Positions 38,395 through 50,881 are shown, counted from the stretch's first letter. The stretch is 64,000 bases of DNA from Motacilla alba alba (GCF_015832195.1 NC_052046.1:29416911-29480910), one strand, 5' to 3'. Notes: a model not told the origin generated them from the sequence alone. Made by a program: numbers and translations.

Positions 38395-39490
38395 AAGGTG
38401 AGAGCCTCAATCCATTGAGGGCACTGTCTCATACAACATCCTTGTTGATAAATTAGAGATGTGCTTCACTGATGGAATGAATAGGTGAATAAGAAACGAG
38501 TTGGATGACTGGATGACTGTAAAGGATTTGATTTTAATTCCTCAGTATCCAAAGGAGCTCTCGAACAAGAGGTGTCCCTCAGGGATCTGTATTGGCACTT
38601 GTAATGTTTTGTCTTTATTAATGACAGAAACAGTGGATTGAGTGCATTCTCAGTAAGCTTGCAGATGACACTGAGTGGTGCAGCTGATGTGCTGAAGGGA
38701 CAGGATGCCATCGAGGGGGACCTTGATAGGCTTGAGGACTGAGACAATGTGAACCTCATGAAGTTCAACAGTACTCAGTGGATTTGAGCAGTCACCAGCA
38801 TCAGCAGAGGCTGTGAATTGAGAGCAGCCCTGTATGACTTGGGCATATTGGTAGATGAAAAGTAAGATAGGAATCTGCTGCATACCCTTTCAGCCCTGAA
38901 AGTCAGTTGCATGCTGGGCTGAACAAAAATCAGTGTGGGCAGCAGCGTGAGGTCTGTCCCTTCGCTCTGCTCTTGTGACACTCCACCTGCAGTACTGCAT
39001 CCAGCTCTTGGGGTCTCAGCACAGAAAAGACAAGAACTTGTTAAAGGAAGGGATGAAGATGATGAGTGGCCTGAAGCACCCCTCCTGTGAAGACGGAGAG
39101 TTGAGATTGTTTATCCTGGAGAAGAAATACTCCAGTAGAGATTTTATTGTGGTTTTTCAATGTATATTTTTCCTACATTGATCTTATATTATTATTTCTT
39201 ATAAGAAACACTTTTGCCTGAGCCTTTAGTGATAGCAAAAGGAGTAGCAATGTAAAACTGAAAGACTGTCAATTGAGATTGGCCATAAGAAATAAATTTT
39301 GTACTGTAATGGTGAAGAGACACTGGAACAGATTCCCAGAGAAGCTGTGGATGCTCCATCTCTGGAGGCATTCAAGACCAGGTTGGATGGAGTTTTGAGT
39401 AACCTGGACTGAGAAGGTGTCCCTGCCTGTAATAGAAGGTTTGGTCTAGTGAGTTTAAATACCAAGAAACTCTAATCCATTTTATGATTC
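38395..39490 (+). mobile_element. CR1 LINE, 5'-truncated, plus orientation
   Basis: It runs from part of the reverse transcriptase (GTGTCCCTCAGGGATCTGTA, then a segment reading as the LADDT-type motif in GCAGATGACACTGAGTGG) to the C-terminal ORF (AGAGAAGCTGTGGATGCTCC) and the tail TTATGATTCTA. Multiple frame breaks show it is dead. A non-CR1-like stretch of about 150 bp lies at 39,140-39,290. It sits head-to-head with the minus copy to its left. Confidence 0.8.
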
Positions 39491-40039
39491 TAAATATCTT
39501 CCGTCTTCTGAAGATATCTGTTTTTCTTTGGTTGTTTTTTGTTTTGTTTTGTTTTTTTCCCCCAAAGGTAATAACAGTGTTCACAATTTTATAGAGTGCT
39601 CTTCTTGAATCTCAAGTTGACATTAGGGACAAATACCAAGTCACATACCCATGCTCTTGTTGACACCTCCAGAAGACAATCCTGACAGTTTCACAAAATA
39701 ATCACAGAGCTACTCCCAAAGGCAATGCTGAGGCAAAATTGTTCTGCTGAAAATGCACCTGCAAAAGCTCTGGACAAACTTTACAGACTGGAGCATTATG
39801 AACATATAGATAAACAACATACCACCACAAAGCAGAACACCAAGACCCAAAGAAATGTTGCAGAGGCCATGAATTAATATTAACAAGCATTGTCCTTTCT
39901 AGCCAAGAATTGTTTCATCATGCTCAGCGTTCTTTACTTCCTCGTCTCAATTTATTTTCTAGATTGTAACTAACAGCACTTTTTCAGTTCTGTTTTTGTG
40001 TGACTCCTCTTTATGCTGTAGCTTCTCCTGCATATCACA
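39491..40039. other. Unique spacer between CR1 copies
   Basis: AT-rich DNA with a (TTTTG)n run at about 39,535-39,555. I see no gene or recognisable repeat body. Confidence 0.5.
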
Positions 40040-40815
40040 CACAGAATCTTTTAGGCTGGAAAATGCCTCTAAGATCATTGAGTCCAGCTGTTGCTCACCA
40101 CTAGACCTCAGTACTGAGTGCCACATTCAGTTGTTTCTTGAACACCTCTGGGAATGATGACTCCATCATCTCCCTGGGCAGTATGTTCCAAAGTTTACCA
40201 ACCATTTCCATGAAGAAATTCTTCTTGATATCCAAACTGAACCTCCCATGGTGCGGCTTGAGGCTCTGTCCTCTTGTCCTGTTGCTGGGACAGCCTGGGA
40301 GAAGAACCCAGCCCCGTGTTGCTACACACTCCTTTCAGGCAGTTGTAGGGGGCAATAAGGTCTTCCCTGAGCCTCTCCAGACTACACACCTCCAGCTCCC
40401 TCAGCCACCCCTCATCAAACTTGTGCTCCAGACCTTTTCCAAGCTCCATTGCCCTTCTCTGGACACACTCCAGCACCTCAATGTCTTTCTTGTAGCAAGG
40501 AGCCCAGAACTGGACACTGAACCACACAGAGGTGTGGCCCCACCAGTGCTGAATACAGGGGGACAATCACTGCCCTGGTCCTGCTGGCCACACTATTGCT
40601 GATTCACACCAGGATGCTACTGCCTTTCTGGCTACTGGACACATGCTGTTTCATGTTCAGCTGCTGTCAAACAGCATCCCCAAGTCCTTTCCTGCCATCA
40701 GCTTTCCAGCCACTCTGCCCCAGCCTATAGCACTGCAGAGGACTGCTGTGACCCAGAGGTGAGACCCAGCACTTGACCTTGTTAAACCTCATGTAGTTGG
40801 CCTCAGCCCAAGTGA
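40040..40815 (-). mobile_element. CR1 LINE, 5'-truncated, minus orientation
   Basis: Begins with the reversed 3' end (CACAGAATCTTTTAGGCTGG) and runs through the ORF2 C-terminus. A minus frame at 40,195-40,566 is open for 123 codons and contains [20 protein letters not shown] and [14 protein letters not shown]. It ends near TGTAGTTGGCCTCAGCCCA. Confidence 0.85.
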
Positions 40816-41202
40816 ATGGATGAATACCATCACATTCGAATTCGTTCTCAGACATGTTTTGATACCTTGCAGTATTCAAGGATTGTTACGGTTTACACAA
40901 GTTTTCTTCAAACTCTTCTTTTCTTAAAACTTCCAGAAAATTTTTTGATTTTTTTAAATGCGCTTTTCAGTTTTTCACATTAGTGACATGAAGAGATATC
41001 CTTTTCCATCCAAGTTTTAAGCTGAGACACTAAATGCAAGGCTGTTAAACTGCGATGTGTTCCATGGCTGTTCTCTTCATTCATATGTGTAGCTAAATTT
41101 TGTATAGATAAGAGACAACTGTGATCTTACAGTCTGATGAGCTATGTGCCACTAGCAACACCTGAGGTTTTTGTATGTTTATTCAAATATCTATACGAAG
41201 AC

Positions 41203-41251
41203 CTTGATTAATAATTTGCTAGCAGAGAATTCTGGCAAATTATTAATCAAG
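41203..41251. repeat. Perfect 17-bp-stem hairpin
   Basis: CTTGATTAATAATTTGC (41,203-41,219) and GCAAATTATTAATCAAG (41,235-41,251) are exact reverse complements around 15 nt. Within the loop CAGA and TCTG (41,223-41,234) can extend the fold. No flanking target duplication is evident. Confidence 0.9.
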
Positions 41252-43623
41252 TAGAGATTGATTAGGGTGTTCAATACGATGTGCCAAATTATTTTCATTG
41301 ATAACTACTTCTCTTGGCCAAAAAAAAAAAAAAAAGAAGAAAGACACTTAATTTATAATTTGAATTTGTTCACATTGGATTCCCAAACAATTTATTTTTT
41401 TTTTATAAATTGAGTATGAAAACTCTTTATGAAAGTTGTGCTTTCACTAGTATCAAGCAGATCCCTTCACTCTCTGTTTGACAAGCTAAATGGATTGTGG
41501 TTTTGGTCCTTCATAATAGAGTCTATTTTCCCAGCTTAAACATTTTTTATCTCTTCTTCTGATTCTGTTTGATTTCAGTGTCTGTCATAGATGTTGGGAA
41601 CTGAATGCCATATGCTAGAAACAATCACGGTAAAGCCAAATGCAGAGGTTATGTAATGTCCCTATTTATACAGCTAGAACCAGCATGTTTGCCATTTTGC
41701 TTGTACTGTTGCACTGACAGGCCATATTGCCTTATAGACCACAATAAATCCTATGTCTCAGCTGCAGAATAAATACAATATACATTAGTCACTCATGAGC
41801 ATACGCCTTACATTTGTGTCTGTCTATGCATGTACAGTTTGCTTGAGACAAAGCAGTCAAGATGTCCAGATCACAGAAGAAGGATTCTATTATTTGCTAG
41901 TCTTCCTATCTGTGTATTTTGCAGACTGTAACAGTGAATTTTTTTTTTAATGGCTAGTAATAAGAATGTGGAGCACAACATCAGTATCTTCACAATTCTA
42001 GTAGAGATACCATAATACCCTTTCACATGAATAGTGTGGCTAGAGGTCTATCATTCTCATATGAGTTAATGGGATGGTCAAAAAACAGACTGTGTATGGT
42101 ACCCCAACTTGTGTTATTTCTGATAAAACAGATTAGCTAAATACTCAGTAGGAATTTTTTTAAAATTTTAAATTTTTTAGAATTTTATTACTCCGCTATA
42201 GCAGAAAAATCTGATTTAAGAGATAAAAGCACTCAAAACCATTGAGGTAAATACTTCCTGTGCTTTTTTCCTTTCACCATTTCTTTTAATGCTTGTGGGA
42301 AAGAGCAGTGGTATCTCTAATCCAAAGCATCTGTGTACATCACCTGGCACACATCAGTAAATCTTTGCTCTGAAAATCTTTAAAAATCATTAAATTAAAA
42401 ATATGAAGCAACTTGTCAAGGTTTCCCAGATGAGGCACATTGAATGACAGCTCATCAAGGATCTGGGAACTGAGCTATGCATTTACACCCTCACTTCCTT
42501 CAGCATTAGGCTCCCAATTGTCAACCTCAGTCTGCAGCAGGGAAGTCACTGCTGACCCAGTGCTGCCAGGCAGAATGTCACATAGGCTCCGTCTGTGTCA
42601 CCTCTGGTGGTTACCTCTCTTGTGTGTTGCTGGCTAGGAATTCTGGGCATCTTCTGGCACTCATCTTCACTCAGCCATCTGACCTCCAGAGTCTCTCTTC
42701 ACTTCCAGGGAGTTGTCTTTTTTTTTTACCTACTCTTTTCTGGGCTCCAGCTTTCCTAACCCGAATAGTCTGTGTGCAGAAGCAGAATATGTTATCAGCT
42801 TCTTAAGCAGTTTCTGACATCCCTTCCAGAATTGGAGAATGCAGGACGTGTCATCTGTATTTAAACCAGGTATTATCAGTACTTACGAATCCACCCTGCA
42901 ACCCTTGCAGCTACAAAGGCTCCTTCCTGGGAATGTAGAAGTTCTGCTTCAAACATCTACTCACATACACACAGGTATTCAATATATCTGCTGCCTGGTA
43001 GCATTCGCTGTGAAGCTATTTTTTTCCGTGGCACAAGCACGGATTTTTGTGATTCAGAAGTTCTGTGTGACTCACAGGCTCTTTTGATATGCAAGTATGA
43101 TGCTTTAAATAGTACACCATGACAGAAAGACAGAGCAGGCAGAGTGGATTGTCTGCTTTGAGAATCTTGGTCCCTGGTAAGTCACACTCATTCACACACT
43201 ATCAGTGTTAAAACACTGTAATTTTGGGTTTTTTCTATTAGATGCAACAGGGAGGGGAGAAAAAACCCCACGTGTAAGCCCTTGTAAAAGGCAGTTAATT
43301 TATGCAAATCAAATAGGCTCCTTTTTCTCAGTCCTCCTCACAGAGCTACAGACAAACAGCTGGGGCCTACTACAGTTTCTCAGTGAATCCTTCCCTGACT
43401 AGGGGAAGAGGAGTTTTATCCCATTGCTCTGTCAAGTAAGAGGGAAATGGATGTCTGGACAACCAGGTAAGTACTAGCCAAAACTACTCTTTCTGCTCTG
43501 GATGTGTCATTTGAGAAAGAGAACTTCTGCTCTGTGACTCTACACAAGTTTTGCTGTGTGCCAACCCTACAACTTCCAAGAAAAATACAGTCAGAAACAC
43601 CTGCTGGGCTGAGAGGAAGAAAA

Positions 43624-43671
43624 GGAAAAGGAAAAGGAAAAGGAAAAGGAAAAGGAAAAGGAAAAGGAAAA
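43624..43671. repeat. (GGAAAA)8 hexanucleotide microsatellite
   Basis: Eight uninterrupted GGAAAA units, flanked by A-rich purine sequence to about 43,677. It gives spurious Gly-Lys and Pro-Phe repeat reading frames on the two strands. Confidence 0.95.
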
Positions 43672-44651
43672 AAAAAGGCCATACATACCCAGGACAAGTT
43701 CTGTAACTCCCACGGTATCAATACTGATTTCTAATTTCATTCGCAAAAATGGATGTTATAGAAAATTATTCAATCTGGGTTTTTTGCTTTTAAAATTCTT
43801 TTCCCCCAAGAGATTTAGGTAAAACATTACCTCCTGAAAAGTGCAAGTGCTAGTCAATGAGTTAGTAGCTGTATTTGCAGCAACTACAGACCTCCCAAGC
43901 CTGCAAGATTAGAGGTCATGTATGTGTGCCATTCTTCAGTGAAGGCTCTGGGTAGATAGATTCCATGACAAAGCCAGACAGATTTTGAAACTGTCATATA
44001 ATTGGTATCCAGTACTGCAGTAATGACTACCAAGAGGGAAGACCATCTTCACAGTGCAGAGGGGATTGCCAACACCCAGCGACAATCCCAAACAGGATTA
44101 TTATCAGTTAGGTGGTGGTCTGGGTACAAGAGATGTGTGGCAACTCCTGGTTTCTTGGAAACACATGGTTGCTCTAGAGGCATTTGCACAGCAGATGGCC
44201 AGGGACATTGGGAAGCTAACAAAGCTGAATGTGCCTGGGCTATTCCAGAGCCATGTGCTAGCAAAACCTAGACCATTTTAAACAATAATTAACCATGTTC
44301 AAGTGATGCCAGGTCTGTTGCGTCACATCAGGGAAATTGTGCAGAAAAGTAAAATATCCAAGCAACTAGCAAAATCCAAGTTTCTGACTGCAAAATGTCA
44401 TGGACCTCTCAGTTACCCCTGCTTATTTCTTGCTATGAGTGGTGATGCTCCTCAAAGTATGTTCTGCTGTTGCAAAACTTAAATCCCATGTATTTTTAGG
44501 AATCTTGAACTGGTTGAACTGAAACGACGGACAATGATTTTGAAATGGTTGCTGTTAAACTTCCTCATTTCACCTCATCTATGGAATCACAAAACTTATT
44601 TATTAAAAAAATGGTATCAAATTATAAGTGTGAAAAACACATTCCCTCTCC

Positions 44652-45292
44652 TGTGAAAATTTTAAAAGTTTCATAAAGGACAATAGGAGACAAGGACCAT
44701 AGAACAAAGGTTATTACAGCCTGGTGGATCTTGGCACTGAGCCAAGAGCACACTTATCTTCGGAGATACCCTTTAAATACTTTTCCCCTTACATCAGGTC
44801 TTTGCATATTCACAGACCCTCATACCTATCCATAAACTAGTTTACATTTTCCAGGAGCTATTTTCCATGGCCCCTCCTTGGGTCCACCTTTTTAGAGCAT
44901 GCCTGTTTCTTGGCTGTAGTTTTGACTCCTTTTCTTTATCACTTCCAGTTTGGGCCTTGGTCCACATCGTCTTCAGACAGTGAGTGCTGGTAGTTGGCAT
45001 ATCTGTAGCAGGTGTCCTCATCTTACGTTCATTGGGTGTTATCCCATCCAAGCATAGCTATTTCACTACTACATCTAAGCTTAATTAACAACAGAAATAA
45101 AAACAATATTTTATAACAAAGTTACTTTAACACTACACATATAAAATCCATTTTAACATTTGAAAAAAGCCAATATTATAGTATGTATCTATAACATAAG
45201 GAAAGCTGATCTGCAGAGAAAGCACCATTTGCATCTTTCACTCCTCAGCTGAGCAGTAAAGTTTGAACTGAAAAAGCCAGGCTATTTTGACA
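44652..45292 (-). mobile_element. Solo LTR of an avian endogenous retrovirus, minus orientation
   Basis: The termini TGTGAAAAT and ATTTTGACA are near-perfect inverted repeats with TG...CA ends. In the minus sense a TATA-like TATTTAAAG lies near 44,775, followed by a stretch ending GGCTGTAATAACC, CCTTTATGAAAC and TTTTAAAATTTTCACA, the layout of a known avian ERV LTR 3' end. No coding region flanks it, so it is a solo LTR. Flanking 4-6-bp sequences do not match, so the insertion is old. Confidence 0.65.
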
Positions 45293-46562
45293 CAGCCAAA
45301 CTACAAAAGAAAAAGTGAGCAATTGCATTTTATATCACAAAATGAAACTGAGGTTTATACTTCTTGATACTTTTGGCAGTATAGTAGAGCAGAGCTGCAA
45401 GATTTTGTGTACATTAAAATCTTCTTTTATTACTGATAGGGGCCCATTTCTTTCTCTAGGGGGATGGAATGTTTATGCTGTGAAAAAAAATTATACAGTG
45501 AAGGAGTTGATCAGAAAAGCCAGATTGTAGCTCATTTTCCGGGCAACTTAATTGAACTAGTTTGGGGTGTGAGAAGATACCTTTTCTAATAGTCTATAAT
45601 GGTTAAAGACTAAGCAACTGATTAGCTGAAGGTTGTATTAATACTAACAGCAGCTCAGTGTGCCTTAAACAAAAATAGCAACACCCACCAGAATTCGTTA
45701 ACTCCTCACTGCCGAATAACTTCACTCACTTCCCACATGCAGCCACCCACTTTGTTCATAACTCATTCTTTTAAATCATGCTCAGATGCACCTGATTAAA
45801 GATAGTCTTGAGGGTTTTTTTTAAGACTGGTTACATATTATGTGCCTTTGCAGTGAAAGTGTGCCTGCTAAGACAGTATCTACTTCACAAGGGGTACAGA
45901 TAGGCTTGGATGTGCAAGGTAATCATTGCTTCTGGGCCTGCTTTTCTCCCTTTTTTCTGACTTAAGCTTCTGAATTTATATGTTCCACTTAGCAGCACTT
46001 GTTGTGACTGTCCAATCTCCATCGGGTACTTGCTTGCACAGTACCACAGTACTCGCCAAAAAGGAGCTTTTCCATAGCTTTAACTGCTTAGCAGATCTCT
46101 AACTGAGGTATAAAAAATTTCAGAGAGGCGGTTTCAATGTGGAGGATGCAAAACATACTAGCCCTGAAACTCCTACCCCCAAAGTATTTTCTTAAAGGGC
46201 TTGTGGGATTTCTACTTGAAAATTTGGAAGCTTAATTTTACTTCAAGAAGAGATCTCAAGGACAGTGTGAGAACACAAAACTGAGGTCAGCTTGTCTCTT
46301 ATTATGAAGTGGCCTTCACAAGTAGTTGTTCTTTCAGGTTGTTCTTTCAGGTAGTAAGTTGCTCTTTCATAATTATAATGGATGCAGCTATTTCTACCAT
46401 GTAAAGATCTAGCTTCAGATTATATACCTGTTCTCTAAGTCATTTCAAAGGCTTCAGTTACAACAGACTGTTGTTGGAAGACTTTGGATGAAGAATCTGG
46501 GAGTTCAGTAACAGAAGGACAAGAAAGGAAGGGAGAAAATAAAAATGTATTAACTTATTCCA
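45293..46562. other. Intergenic spacer, nothing recognised
   Basis: AT-rich DNA between two LTRs. A short tandem copy of TTGTTCTTTCAGGT occurs near 46,325-46,352. There is no gene. Confidence 0.5.
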
Positions 46563-46942
46563 TGTCTATCCTGGTTCCAGCCAGGACAGAGTTCATTATT
46601 TGCAGTAGCCAGGAGGGGCATGGCCAGAATCCAGAAGTTATTCTATACTGCCTCAGATCATTGCCAGGAGTGGGGGAAGGGAGTCTCTTCCGTGGAGAAG
46701 GGCTCCCTCTTGGTCATGGTTGTAGGTGTGCATTTTGCATGTGAATCACTCTCCTTTGTACATTCTGTCATTAATATTGTGGCTGTTTCTATTCATTTTC
46801 TTATCTTATTGCTGTTTCTAGTGAATTGTTCTTATCTCAACCTGTGGTCTTTGCCTTTTGTGCCCCCAGCTCCTCTCTCCAGCACACGGCACCAGAGACG
46901 GGGAAGAGGGAGCGAGCAGTGCATGGTTTTAGTGGGAGGACA
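46563..46942 (+). mobile_element. Diverged ERV LTR, plus orientation
   Basis: It begins TGTCTATCCTGGTTCCAGCC, followed by AGGACAGAGTTCATT and AGTAGCCAGGAGGGG. It ends in the U5-like stretch CTTATCTCAACCTGTGG, CACCAGAGACGGGGAAGAGG and GCATGGTTTTAGTGGGAGGA. This follows the common avian LTR that opens TGTCCTGGTTCCAGC. It is internally deleted around the promoter region and no internal sequence flanks it. Confidence 0.6.
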
Positions 46943-48470
46943 ATACTGGAGAATACCATTCCTAAACAATAACACACCAAACTAATTTCCTTATTTGCCA
47001 CTGGAAGTTCCATAAGAGGAGGCTGCAATAAGACTTGCATCTGCTATGAACTCAAATTATACATTACTGCAGAGGCAGTAGTAAGGGGAGGGTAAGACTG
47101 AATTTGTAATATTTGTGACAAGTACTGTGAATAGCATTATAAAGGACCCAATAAAGCCAATGATTTTACTCTGAAAAAAATCAGTCCATTTTTCTTAATG
47201 AAACTGAAGGGAATTTTTTCTTTGTATAATTCCTTTCTTTCTGTCTTGGGACACTGAGTAAAACTGTTTCTACATTATTTCTAACATTATTTCTATAGGT
47301 GCTTTGGCAGATACTAGAGAAATTGTTTAGTTTTCTATTTGAAAGAACAGGGCTTGAAAGATTAGTTGGTGCTTTCTGTGTTAGGGAATCTCTGTAGAAT
47401 TACTGAATGTATCATGTATGTTTCCATACTATTCTGCCTCAGAGTAACATCCTTTTCAGCGTGGGTTTTTTTTATTTATGAGCTAACTATTTGGGAAGTG
47501 TGATTAAATTTTATTTCTGTTTTTAATAATTGGGGAAGTCCTTCTCTCATGTCTCATATCACCTCATAAAAATACATAAATTTCATGGCTGAACTGAATT
47601 TCCCTTTCATGATTCTGAGTGTTGCATTTATACTGAGCCTGACACTCAGAAGCCATCTTACCTCTGAGATTGGTCCTTAGTCAGCTAAGCTGACTCCCAC
47701 TAGTTGAAAATCAGGCTTCGTGTTTCCAGTCAATCATCCTGAAGACTCAGTGAACACTAAAGGAGGAACATATATTCAGGAATCTAATTCAGGTCTTTCC
47801 TTTTGGATATTTCTCTTAGCAAACAAATGTGTTTTATTGAATCATGTATTTTCAGATCTTGTGCAATAGGAGAAATAAGAGAAAGCAAATTGCATTTTAT
47901 TTTCTGAAACAATTTAGAAATGAGAGTCGCTAGTGCTGCGACTGAGATGGTACATATTGACCATTCCATAGAATGATCATTCATCGTATTCAGGAAAACA
48001 TATTGATAGAAAGCAGCAGAAGAGACATTCTGCAGATTATATCCCAAATAATTTCTTCATTTTGCACATATTTCAACACCCCACATAATACAGCCACCAC
48101 ACAAGAAGATAAAGTGCAGCAAAAATATAATCATTTTTCTGTTGAATAAATAAAATGTCACCTTCCATCTAGTCTTGGAAGTTACAAGAATTTGGCACTG
48201 GCCCCCACCTTCCAACCAACCAGCCTCTAAAACAGTAAACATTTTACAGCTGAAGTAAGCATCATGCAGCTCAATTCGTGTTTACTTCAGATGAATGTTT
48301 ATTCATGCTCATTTATTTCTACAAATGTAAATTCTTTGGATTGGGAGTTTTACTGCAGAGAATCTGTCTCCAGCAGCAGCAAATACCCTTGGTAAATTCT
48401 TGTTGACTGCTCCCCATCACTGTCTTCTCTCTCAGATGCCCAGATGCAGGCTCCAGGATGTCTCCCTCCT
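46943..48470. other. Intergenic spacer, nothing recognised
   Basis: AT-rich DNA. A 12-bp palindrome GAATGATCATTC lies near 47,971. There is no gene or clear repeat. Confidence 0.45.
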
Positions 48471-48479
48471 TGATTTTAC

Positions 48480-48700
48480 CTCAGACTGATGGCCAGCCAA
48501 CAGGCACATCAAGGTGACTTTTGCCTGTTGTTGCAGGCAGCTCTGACACTTCACTTTCTCCAGTTGTTGGGGCTCTCCCTCATATCTACAGCCTTGGAAA
48601 GCTGATGGAAGCTGGTTGTACAAGGACATCAGCTACGTCCCTCAGCACCCTGGGGTATAGCAGGACAGATCCCAGGACGTGTGTGAGTGTTAAGTGCTTC
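48480..48700 (-). mobile_element. CR1-like LINE fragment, minus orientation
   Basis: The minus strand reads VLRDVADVLVQPASISF, resembling the conserved CR1 segment before the reverse-transcriptase core (VLRELADVLAKPLSIIF type). It is short, diverged and uncertain at both ends. The following 48,700-49,300 is moderately GC-rich but not recognised. Confidence 0.4.
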
Positions 48701-49329
48701 TGCATGACCCCTGACTTGACCATTAAACTAGGCTGGTACCTCCTCTCCTCCTTCACTGCAGAGTGCAGAGGCCTGGCAGACTTTGGTGGTGACAAGCAGG
48801 GTGGTGAAGACCTGCCTTATCCATGCCTGCTGTCACTGAATCCCCTACCCCATACTACAATGGCCAGCCTCCTGTGACTAATGTAGTAGTAAAAGCATCC
48901 ACTGCCCCTGACACTTCTTGCAAGCCAGTGGAATTTTGGCTTCCCTTATTATGCCTCTGCATGCCTTGGCAGCCTTTATTTATTCATTCTGTGCATCCTG
49001 TCCCTGTCCCAAACCTGTATTTGCATTTTTTTGTTGAAGATGTGTCACAACTTGCTTGGTTCATCAAGCTGGCCTCCTGATATGTCTCCTTGTTTCTATG
49101 AGGAAACATGTACTTGTACTTGGAGAATGCTGTCCCTGAAGGCCAACAAGCTTTGCTGGAATTCTTTCCACTTCAGAGATACCTCCTATGAGATCCCAAC
49201 TGTAAGTTCTCTGAAAAAGGCAAAGTTTTTGTGCTTGAAGTCCAAGGCCTGTTCGCTGATGTTCTCCAGCCATGCCTCCCAAGTCCAGAAAAGAAAATTA
49301 GAAAATTTAGGAATTGAGAGAATAAAATC

Positions 49330-49765
49330 CCTAGGTCCACTACAGGAGAGGATCAGTTTCAAGACTACCTAAGGAACCTGAGTGTGCACAAGTCCATGGA
49401 ACCCAATGAGATTCCTCCATAGGTCCTGAGGGAGTTGGGAGATGAAGTTGCTAAGCCACTATCCATAATTTTTGAAAAAATCATGGCAGTCAGGTCAAGT
49501 CCCTGATGACTGGAAAAAAGGAAATATAACATGTATTTTTTAAAAGAGTAAAAAAACCCAGGGAACTAAAGACCACTCAGTCTCACTTTAGTGCCAGACA
49601 AGACCATTAAACGAATTCTGCTGGAAATTTTGATAAGGCACATGGAAAATGAAGAGGTGATTGGTAACAGGCAATATGCCTTTACAAATAGGGAATCATG
49701 CCTGACTAATTTTGTGACCTTTTAGGATGAGGCTACAGCATTGGATAGGGATAGAGCAGCCCCTC
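49330..49765 (+). mobile_element. CR1 LINE fragment (upstream reverse transcriptase), plus orientation
   Basis: Reads LSVHKSMEPNEIPP, a stop, then VLRELGDEVAKPLSIIFEKI and DDWKKGN, the CR1 N-terminal reverse-transcriptase region. It goes on to a segment reading as RHMENEEVIGNRQYAF. Stops and frame shifts mark it as dead. The downstream reverse-transcriptase core is missing, interrupted by minus-oriented CR1 copies. Confidence 0.75.
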
Positions 49766-49779
49766 AACATTCTGTGATC

Positions 49780-50108
49780 ATCTTCCCATATATGGAAAAA
49801 ATGTTCTCTTCATGTTCAACAGGTTTGTCATCCACAAAGACTCCCTGGTCCTCTCTGCAGAGCTGCTCTCCAGCAGGTCAGCCCCTGACCTGGGCTGGTA
49901 CTTGGGGTTATGCCTCACCAGGTGCAGAACCCTACACTTGCCCTTGTTTAACCTCATTGAGGTTCCCTCCACCCAAATCTGCAGCCTATGAAGGTCCTGC
50001 TGAAGGTCAGCACAGCCCTCAGGGGGAGCAGCCACTCCCCCCAGTGTGGTACCATCAGCAAACTTGCTTTGGGTGCATTAGGTGACAGGTGACTTCATCC
50101 AGGTGAAA
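49780..50108 (-). mobile_element. CR1 LINE fragment, minus orientation
   Basis: The minus frame 49,778-50,035 includes DLQQDLHRLQIWVEGTSMRL and NKGKCRVLHLVRHNPKYQPR, the CR1 segment just after the catalytic core. The sequence CCAGTGTGGTACCATCAGCA AACTTGC is typical of the reversed element. Confidence 0.8.
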
Positions 50109-50117
50109 GTATCACAA

Positions 50118-50590
50118 ATTATGCTGAGTTGGAAAGGACACACAAGGATCATAGAGTCCAATTCTTGGCCCTGCACATCACCATTCCAAAGAGCCACATC
50201 AGGTGCCTCAGAGTACTGCCAAATGCTTCTTCAGCTGTTAGGCTTGGTGCTGTGACTACTTCCCTGGAGAGCCTGTTCCAGCATCCAGCCACCCTCTGGG
50301 TGAAGAAACTTTTCCTAACATCCAGCCTAAACCTCTTCCGACACAACTTCAGCCCATTCTCTTTGGTCCTTCCACTGGTCACTGCAGAGAAGAGATCAGT
50401 GTCTGCCCCTCTGCTTCCCCTCATGAAGATGTTGTAGGCTGTGATGAAGACTCCCCTCAGTCTCCTCCTATCAAAGCTGAATAGGCAAAGGTATTTCTAC
50501 CACTCCTCACGAGGCTTCCCCTCAAGGCCCTTCACCATCTTCGTGATCCTCCTTGGACACTCTAACAGCTTCATATCTCTTTTTTATAAA
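50118..50590 (-). mobile_element. CR1 LINE 3' part, minus orientation
   Basis: Contains the CR1 C-terminal ORF on the minus strand (frame 50,149-50,424: KLCRKRFRLDVRKSFFTQRV then AGCWNRLSREVV). It is adjacent to and oriented like the fragment at 49,780-50,108, but represents the 3' end; a gap or second insertion separates them. Confidence 0.8.
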
Positions 50591-50881
50591 ATTCTTATTC
50601 CATGAAAAATACCTTTGAGGAGTGACAACTCCCTCCCTCCTTATTGTCAAGAGTTTCAGGAATAAGCATGCTCCTAAAGCACTTGGTAGTTGGCTTTTTC
50701 AGGGTGGAAATGGCAGTAATGATATCTTTCCCCATTTCCACAGGGGCTCAGAGCAGCTAACAGGGGCACAGACCTGTCACACTCACTCTTTTTATTGAAT
50801 TTGCAAGACCTTGGGTCTGAAGCTCGTCAGTCTTGTTCTGGCTGAATTTTTGTTGACCTATAGCTTTTTTTTTATTGTATC

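Larger units (their letters stand above)
40816..44651. other. Intergenic stretch without recognised gene
   Basis: It contains a perfect 17-bp-stem hairpin (41,203-41,251), a poly(A) run near 41,320, AT-rich DNA, a more GC-balanced patch at 42,430-43,100 without recognisable coding sequence, and a (GGAAAA)n array at 43.6 kb. The segment 43,970-44,280 has overlapping open frames on both strands that match nothing I recognise. Confidence 0.5.

Noticed and set aside
43416..43734. Gly-Lys and Pro-Phe repeat proteins on opposite strands
   Set aside because: Both are translations of the (GGAAAA)n microsatellite.
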